Assembly (NCBI GenBank): GCA_910592205.1
Contig: CAJVPJ010000925.1
Coordinates: 1 to 14,510, forward strand
Direction: 5' to 3'
From: Paraglomus occultum
Lineage: Eukaryota; Glomeromycota; Glomeromycetes; Paraglomerales; Paraglomeraceae
DNA length: 14,510 bases
Under the pieces are notes generated by a model, which did no database searches, had not been told where the DNA came from, and was given only the letters and a program-made list of their open reading frames with translations. The translations under genes and the position numbers were made by a program. Shown piece by piece: positions 8,259 to 14,510 of the stretch (its first letter is position 1; each line of letters opens with the position of its first letter).

Positions 8259-9489
8259 CTTAATCTCCCTTTAAAAGATGAAGATAACATCAAGGTTTGT
8301 CCTCTTGACAAAAATAAACCAATTTTGTTCATCAATATGACACAAGCACCTGATTAAACCATTGTGTATCTTGTAATCATAATAAATTGAAAAATCAAGC
8401 CGCCGAGCCAGAATTTCGAGTTAAATATCGAACGGAGCTCATAAGCATTTTTTAGAGCGCAAGTGTTGAAGTGATCTTTTAATGTAGAATTCCCATGCGT
8501 TAAAAAACTCCTGTTACAAAAACAGCGGGACGTGGGAAAAAAGAGTTTAAAAATTTTTTCACCAATGCTAGCACTAGTGTATCATAGCACATATTAATTA
8601 CGCTTTTCTTGTTTGAGGGAACAAACACGTTAATCTTAACTGTACACGTTTTTGATAAACACGACACGTTTAACAGATAAGCGGGCGCAGAAAAATCAAT
8701 TGGAATCGCATTATGACTGCCATAACGTTAATTATTATTTAAGAAACTTTTTATTACTACAGTATAGTATATGTTAGCTCTAAAAATAACGCCTTTTAAT
8801 TCGAATTCACAAAACAAGCCGTTATAGTAAAGTTAACAGGAATAGTTAATAACTATAACTTATGAAAGTCGTAAAGACTTTATGCACAGTTGAGTTTTCG
8901 GTACGAAACATTGCTAGTAAGATCAGTTACGGTTAACGGAAGCACACATGCAAACTCGATAAGTCGGTCTCTCGATGATTCAATTTTGGCCTAAAAAAGC
9001 CAAAACTTCCCAAGCTCTTCTCTCAATTTTAATATTTAAAATCCCTCGATAAGTCGGTCCACCATGCACGACCGACTTATCGAGTTTGCATGTGTATGTG
9101 TCGACAATTGAATAGAATAAAAATTTTGTTAACAAACGATTCGTGTAATATCCAATGTTTCGAAAGATTCGACTCTATGTTTTCACTTAGCATGAGTGCA
9201 ACATACTTAATACTGTACAGTATAAACAAACTTTGAATAGTGCTTGGGGCATGTTTTGGCTAATAAATACTAAATCTGTTAATTTGGTTCTACGTCCGTA
9301 AAACATATAAATGTTTGGTATTTTTGTCTGGAATGCTTAATCAGCTGTACCTATTATCAGTATTAGATTTAATTTTTACCGTGTATTAGTATATATTCTC
9401 GTTAAGGTCAGAATATAAACTGATTTTGGATCACGAGAAATTCGCCAATATCGTCCAATCAATGATCGCTCGCATAGAATTTCGCCTTA
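8259..9489. promoter_or_regulatory. Shared upstream region of two divergent genes
   Basis: A 1.2-kb spacer between the start codons of the BTB-ankyrin-DysF gene (minus) and USE1 (plus). Both promoters must lie here unless there are distant 5' exons. No coding exon is visible. The inverted-repeat element at 8944-9095 sits inside it, about 395 bp from the USE1 start and 685 bp from the other. I cannot point to specific TATA or factor sites with confidence. Confidence 0.45.
8944..9095. repeat. Compact inverted-repeat element with three copies of one motif
   Basis: The outer arms, 8944-8969 and 9070-9095, are perfect 26-base inverted copies containing CTCGATAAGTCGGTC. A third copy of that 15-mer at 9045-9059 lies ten bases from the right arm and forms a perfect 15-bp hairpin with 9070-9084. 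A further small hairpin (TTTTGGC...GCCAAAA) lies near 8984-9005. The 152-bp size, perfect arms and lack of coding suggest a MITE. A paired regulatory or structured-RNA element is the alternative. No target duplication was found. Confidence 0.75.
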
Positions 9490-10734
9490 ATGGCTCTCTC
9501 CGCGACCGAAACTCCTTCTGTAGCAGAAATAAATTTACGTCGACTATTATCTGTTTGCGAAAAGCAGGCCGCCGAGGAAGGATTGATTCGTGGGTCCAAT
9601 AAGCTCAAATTTGTTACTGTATGTACTCTCAGCGTCCATTCCAAATGTCGACATACAATTCTTAATTAAAGTGATTTCCAACAGAATATAAAACATCTCG
9701 TGAGGTTACTGGATCAAGTCGAAAAGGAAGAAACTAAGTACGTTTAGTCAAATAGAGTGTTTTTCTTTGAATTATTTTTCCTAACTCTTTCTTTGGTTTG
9801 GGCAGCTTAGACAGGACAGCCGTAAGCGAATACTCGCGAAAGATCAGACGACTAAACGATATTTGTGATGAATTTAAATTGGTAATTATGTGAAATATTT
9901 AATATCGAGTTACACTATTTATTAGAAAACTTGGCATTTGTTTCTGTAATTCTCGCTTTCAATTCACGCTTACTTGTCGTTTGCAATGTAGATATCGCCA
10001 ATAAATCGCTCTGATTCTCAGGCTCGCTTGGTAAATCACGCCAAGCAGTCACAGAGTGAGAAGAACAAGGAAAATGAATTGGAACTGAAAATGGTTCGAC
10101 AAGCTGAAAGAGAGCTAAAAGATGAACTATTACAGGTGTGAATACGATTGCATGACATTGCAATTGTTTAATGTGTTCTAATGCCATATTGGATTACTTA
10201 GTCTCGCAGAACGCGTGGTCTTGACATAGATGTTGACAATTCTCAGTCATTGCAAGAGAAACGAATGGGTATGTTTTCTATAGTCTGCTATTGCCACGCA
10301 GCATTTTGTCCCATCCATTATTGCTTTAATAAAATGGTTTTCGTTATCAAGATCTCTTTTCATCGGCAATTTCCAACCGTCGCAAGAACTCTCAAGGGAC
10401 GTCAGACGAATCAACGTCAACTCAGTCCGTACTACAACATCATCGACAAATTCAGTCAGAACTGACGGATGATCTAGTCTCTCTCGCCGAACGTCTGAAA
10501 ATGAACTCCCTTGCATTTGGAGATATACTCGCGCGTGATGAGAAGGTCATTGACGATGCGCAAGCAACCGTGAACGGCAATTTAGATAGGTTACGGAACG
10601 AGGGTGGACGATTGAGGCAGTATACGGTACAATCGAAAAAGACTACCTGTTTTGTTTGGGTAGTGGTGATATTTGTATGTGTGGTGTTTGTATTGATGTT
10701 TATGCTCATCAGAGTTTTTCCGAAATATGGTTAA
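9490..10734 (+). CDS. USE1: USE1-type Qc-SNARE (Golgi-to-ER transport)
   Basis: Six exons: 9490-9618, 9685-9737, 9806-9881, 9992-10135, 10202-10268 and 10352-10734. Introns are 66, 68, 110, 66 and 83 bp; phases agree, giving 283 residues (human USE1 is about 259). The start has an in-frame TAG five codons upstream. The N-terminus INLRRLLSVCEKQAAEE matches the USE1 family opening (LNLVRLLSRCE in the human protein). Residues 40-150 hold mainly helical and charged sequence. Residues about 194-252 form the SNARE coiled coil (DDLVSLAERLKMNSLAFGDI to GGRLRQYTVQSKK). Asp219 falls where the ionic zero layer should be; Use1 proteins are known for Asp there instead of Gln. Residues about 256-276 are a single hydrophobic tail anchor, followed by RVFPKYG (human RIMPKLK). 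In yeast Use1 works with Sec20, Ufe1 and Sec22 at the ER, receiving COPI vesicles. The gene looks intact. Confidence 0.93.
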
Positions 10735-10937
10735 GGAAAAAGTTTATTGTATTATTAGAGAGCATGGCATGCATGATATATATTATTGCGTTCGTTTAAC
10801 GTTAATTATCTATAACTAATTATTAACCATTAGAATAATGTAAAAAAGGCCAAAAACGATAAATAAACCAATTGTCTAATTACGATGTTTCACATTAATG
10901 AAAAGCAAACTCTATGCGTATCAGTCTTATTGTCCTG
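10735..10937. terminator. Convergent 3' region of USE1 and the E1-beta gene
   Basis: Only 203 bp separate the two stop codons, so both transcripts must end here or overlap. A plus-strand AATAAA at 10862-10867, 128 bases after the USE1 stop, is a candidate poly(A) signal. On the minus strand I see only an imperfect AATAAG just past the E1-beta stop. Confidence 0.4.
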
Positions 10938-13002
10938 TTAATACTCGACTGCCTTCTTAATAGCTTCAAAACATCGGGTCACGTCAGGCAAGTAAAACTT
11001 CTCAAACACAAGCGGGAATGGGGTACTACAAGGATAAAATGTAAATAAATTCATACACCAACATGGGATTATTAGTCTGCAATCCTAATCAGACTGAGAT
11101 ATACTTACTCCCATCCACAAACTCTCTGTATCGGCGACTCTAATCTCAGAAAACATCTCTCCATCACACTAGCCGCAATCTCGGCTCCAAATCCAGCGGT
11201 CTTTGGTGCTTCATGTGCTATGACCAACCGACCCGTCTTGTCTACCGACTTTGCAACGGTGTCAATATCCCACGGAAGAATTGTTCGAAGGTCAATTAAT
11301 TCGCACGAGAGTCCGGAAATATTTTTCTCAGCCATCTGAATGGCTGTTTCAAGGGTGTAGATTTGAGACCCATATCCAACTACTGTGACGTCTTTGCCTC
11401 GTTTGAGCACTTCTGCTTTGCCCAAAGGGAGTTCGTAATCGCCTGTTGGAACTTGTTCGGCTGAAGTAAAACGAATACATTGAGTGACTACCGCAACAAA
11501 GAAAGCACGCTTATGGATATATTGCAAACCGCCATAAAATATCGTATCCACCAATTAAAAGCATACAAGTTCAAGCTTCATGACCTCCAATATTACCAAA
11601 ACCCATATGGGACAGACAATGGTTGCTTGTATCCCATTTAATGATACTTTTAATCAGTGGATCTCCATGATATTACAACCACCGAGATACCCATCATAAT
11701 AATTACCAGCTGCACGGTAGAGAACCTTTGGTTCAAAAAATATCACTGGATTAGGATCTCTTATTGATGCCAGCAAAAGACCCTTTGCTTGTATGGGACT
11801 TCGTGGAATTACGATCTAAAATCATGATAACAAAAATCATTCCAATAAGTATCAAACCCTATCGACACATTCTACCAAGGGTCAACGTACTTTGAGTCCA
11901 GGCGTGTGTGCAAAGTATGCTTCGGGCATTTGCGAATGGTAATGTCCACCATGTCCAACAGCTGAACTGGGCGATCGCACAGTTAAACCGCCAATGCTGA
12001 ATTCATTACCGCTGCGATAACGATACTTTGCTGCTTCATTGACTAACTACCATTAAACAAGAGCGTATATTTTAGACGTGTGCGACACAATAAATGGTAA
12101 GATACACTGGATTAATAATATAGACTAATCAAGCATACGTTATTTCCTGACATACTTGATCAAATGCGGGAAATATATAATCTGCAAATTGTATTTCGGC
12201 TATAGCGGTATGGCCCACCGAAGCCATGCCGATGCCAAAGCCAACTATTCCTTGTTCGGAAAGCGGGGTGTTAAAAACACGATCTTTACCTATAGTGATT
12301 GAAAACATTGCCCGATGATGAATAAGTGGTGACATGGTTCGATAACGTCTTGATTAATGAATTACCAAACATCTCTGCCAGTCCCAGAGTGCATCGAAAT
12401 ACGCCACCAAACGAAACATCTTCTCCAAATATGACTATAAAATCAAATTGTTTAATATGTTACTGTTCATTGTAAGCATTGTCATGGTATAAACGATGAA
12501 TCAAACCACCCCGAAAAAAAGAACAGGCATACCGGCTGTTTCGTCTGTTGCTAACGCTATACACATGGCATCATTTACTCCTTGAAGCAAATTCATCTTC
12601 TTCGTCTCTCCTACGACACACATTCGAAATTTGTATCAGGCAATGAACTGTTATCCAAGTGTTCTTTTCTTTTTTCCTTGTGGTTCACATGAAACACATC
12701 ACCTCCGACAACACCAGTATCAACCAACTCTGGATTTTTCAGCGCCTCTTCGTGAGTATGCTTTAAGAGTTTCGAACGAGCTAAACCGGGCATAAACCCC
12801 TCCGCAGGTGGTGGCGCATTTTCTCTGCATACTCTTGAAAGGTGAAAGGACTAAGTGTTGGACGTGTACGAATGATTGTTATAAGTCTGATACCAAATGG
12901 AAAATTGCGCACACAAGAGAACGCTTTGATACATACTCTTTTGCTATTTATCTTCCAACAGTTGGCTATGAGTGGTCTGGTTGCAGCGCGAAATGAACTC
13001 AT
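10938..13002 (-). CDS. BCKDHB: Branched-chain 2-oxoacid dehydrogenase E1 subunit beta, mitochondrial
   Basis: Nine exons: 13002-12894, 12822-12703, 12610-12533, 12434-12366, 12289-12156, 12046-11891, 11815-11707, 11460-11109 and 11025-10938, giving 404 residues (human about 392). Phases agree throughout; intron 7 (246 bp) is the long one. Residues 1-36 are rich in Arg, Lys and Ser, fitting a matrix targeting peptide. Hallmarks in order: [15 protein letters not shown] (103 on, with the Glu of the thiamine-diphosphate site), [114 protein letters not shown] and RVCGWDTPF. With E1-alpha it decarboxylates the 2-oxoacids of Val, Leu and Ile and feeds the E2 core. The family is certain and the SEQ/VFRC signatures favour BCKDHB over PDHB. 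The first intron is the least certain: acceptors at 12823 or four codons upstream are both possible. Confidence 0.95.
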
Positions 13003-13177
13003 TTTTTCCCAAGAGAAAAAAGGGGATCAGGATTCTGATCGCTATGACAAAAGCAATTGTTCGTTATTGTCCCGCTGATATGGAAATGGAAACGATTCGA
13101 ACACACGTGATTTCCAGAAGAGGGAGTAAAAATTTCTGCATTTGGCTTTTACCTGGGGACACGTCGACAGCGGAATA

Positions 13178-13354
13178 CACAGTGGAAGTCGATATAACGG
13201 ACCGTCGACACGGCGGACACTAATTATAGGATTTTTTCTCTGGGACGGATTTACAAGTGTTATATTAAATTCTATTTAATAAAAATTCGATATAACGGAC
13301 AAAAGTACGAAAAAGACTATGGTTCCGACTAGTCCATTATAATGACTTTTACTG
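13178..13354. mobile_element. Small inverted-repeat element (MITE) upstream of BCKDHB
   Basis: The left end carries CAGTGGAAGTC-GATATAACGGAC (from 13180). The right end, read on the other strand from 13354, is CAGTAAAAGTC-ATTATAATGGAC. They match at most positions. TA lies directly outside the right end (13355-13356) and two bases outside the left core (13176-13177). CGATATAACGGAC occurs twice in direct orientation (13190-13202 and 13288-13300). No protein is encoded. It begins about 176 bp before the BCKDHB start codon, so it may lie in or near that promoter. The ends resemble Tigger/pogo-type termini but differ from those at 1431-2298. Confidence 0.65.
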
Positions 13355-13838
13355 TATATTTGCTCCGAATCGCTGCTGGCTTCAATTAAGAAACGATGAC
13401 AGAATATTAAGAACTGAATTACAATTGTTATTAAAATTTTCTTACATCCAAAAAAAAGTGACATAATTTTTATTTACAAAGAACAGTCTATATGCATAGT
13501 TTGTTTATTATTATCATTTAATTGTTAACTCGAAGCAGCTCTATTAGCTGTGTTTAACAGATTAATTGTTAATATTGTTTACCATAATAATAACTATAAT
13601 AATAAATAATACTTATTATTATTGCCAAAAATTTTTTAAATCTACTGTTACAATTTTGTGAAAAATAGAAATAGTAAGATTCCGTAGGCAGGATACAATT
13701 TGAAAAGGTGATGTATATTTATTAAACTTTAAGTTATAGCCTAAAATGCGTATGTTGTGCTTAAACTATGATTAGGAAATTCTCAACTCCGTCTAGACAC
13801 AGTCTTATTAATTTACTCGCTTCAATTATGCGTTAGCT
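13355..13838. other. Intergenic, very AT-rich
   Basis: Runs of ATT and TAA-type simple sequence, notably 13500-13660. There are no open frames of note on either strand, and nothing else I can identify. Confidence 0.5.
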
Positions 13839-14118
13839 ATGTCGAAATTACGTGCACTTGTATTAGCGGTAAAGGTGAGGCAATTTTACCGCCGACAATT
13901 ATTTCGCAAATAGACATCAACATTATTTCAAAGTTATCTTTTGTTAGTAGTTGATTGGAAGTAAATGCACTGTCAGTGAAAATTATTTTCAGCGAAATGA
14001 TACGGACCCGTTAGAAGGTACTATTAAGTATCAGTTTGACGTCACACCATCGAGAGCGCATTTAGAGAAAGTTGATTGTATGAAGTCTATTTTACATAAT
14101 ATCCGCGTCGGAGTGTAA
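13839..14118 (+). CDS. Possible small two-exon gene, 53 residues, function unknown
   Basis: Exon 1 (13839-13874) reads MSKLRALVLAVK. After a 118-bp intron (donor GTGAGG, acceptor TTTTCAG) exon 2 (13993-14118) continues in phase with RNDTDPLEGTIKYQFDV and later SRAHLEKVDCMKSILHN, ending in TAA. The protein is slightly basic, without a signal peptide, membrane segment or a domain I recognise. A GTAAAC donor-like site overlaps the stop codon, so the gene could instead run on into an exon I cannot see. Evidence is limited to the splice-phase match and the protein-like composition. Confidence 0.4.
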
Positions 14119-14396
14119 ACTTGTCCGTTATGTTAATTTAAAAATTGAAAGTGTTTAGGTAGCATTATTGTGCTTAGCTCTTAACAAACAACAAAATTTA
14201 TTACAGCAGGTCAATTTATTATAATACATACACATTACATTGCAATTATGTAAAGTCATTATACTCTTCAACCTTTTTTCTCTCACATTTTCTGCATTTT
14301 TGCGTATTATAATTTCATTAATATTATTACTAACGCTAACATTGATATTAAGACTACTATTTAAATTTACATGCACTAAATTATAATAGATAATAG

Positions 14397-14510
14397 TTAA
14401 GGGACATGTCCCCCTCCGATGTTGTACTTAGTAAATTTTTCTTGTGCAACACGTGATCGTAAGATTTCAAGGCGAGAATTTTCCCAATAGCTGATATTGA
14501 ACAGTTCTTG
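14397..14510 (-). CDS. 3' end of an unidentified gene, truncated by the window
   Basis: The minus strand is open from the window edge to a TAA at 14397-14399. It gives 37 residues beginning QELFNISYWENSRLEILRSR and ending GGGHVP. The composition (regular charge pattern, few rare residues) looks like real protein, and sequence just past the stop turns sharply AT-rich, as expected of a 3' flank. I do not recognise the family. It is convergent with the possible gene at 13839-14118; the 278 bases between them hold nothing I can name. Confidence 0.45.
   Translation of the reverse strand, partial: QELFNISYWENSRLEILRSRVAQEKFTKYNIGGGHVP

Noticed and set aside
9459-10709. Minus-strand and alternate-frame open frames over USE1
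   Set aside because: The plus-strand six-exon model reads as a full SNARE with consistent phases; the others are shadows.
12808-13223. Several plus-strand open frames of 60-83 codons
   Set aside because: They are antisense to BCKDHB exon 1, its first intron and leader, and run into the MITE; none shows a domain.
1-14510. CRISPR array, bacterial operon or prokaryotic defence system
   Set aside because: There are no regularly spaced direct repeats with unique spacers; the genes are intron-containing and eukaryotic.

Overview
The window is eukaryotic: AT-rich DNA with genes split by short GT-AG introns (about 64-118 bp, one of 246 bp) and an early-diverging fungal flavour. The best guess is an arbuscular mycorrhizal fungus (Glomeromycotina, Rhizophagus-like). 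This rests on a tyrosine-kinase-like domain joined to Sel1 repeats, and on a BTB domain opening 'MSSEFYSRLSSDFAKML', both expanded families there. The clade is an inference from remembered family style; no database was searched.

Layout. 1-2300 is a repeat-rich stretch with no convincing gene: a long foldback element (294-676), a small inverted-repeat element (999-1140) and an 868-bp TA-flanked element with Tigger/pogo-style ends (1431-2298). 2828-5356 (minus) is a kinase-Sel1 gene broken by several frameshifts and stops. 5490-5912 (plus) is an unrecognised three-exon reading frame with one internal TGA. 6361-8258 (minus) is an intact five-exon gene for a BTB-ankyrin-dysferlin-domain protein. 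9490-10734 (plus) is an intact six-exon USE1-type SNARE. 10938-13002 (minus) is an intact nine-exon gene for the E1-beta subunit of branched-chain 2-oxoacid dehydrogenase. 13178-13354 is another small inverted-repeat element. 13839-14118 (plus) may encode a 53-residue protein, and 14397-14510 (minus) is the 3' end of a gene running off the window.

The three intact genes were rebuilt exon by exon. In each the splice phases agree and the summed coding length is a multiple of three (518, 283 and 404 residues). They are not an operon: the BTB-ankyrin gene and USE1 diverge from a 1.2-kb spacer that carries a structured inverted repeat, and USE1 and the E1-beta gene converge with about 200 bp between stops. 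Their roles (probable adaptor/membrane-linked protein, Golgi-to-ER SNARE, mitochondrial Val/Leu/Ile catabolism) are not obviously linked. I see no new multi-gene system. The most notable items are the BTB-ankyrin-DysF architecture, the cluster of distinct small inverted-repeat elements, and the pattern of lesions in the kinase-Sel1 locus.
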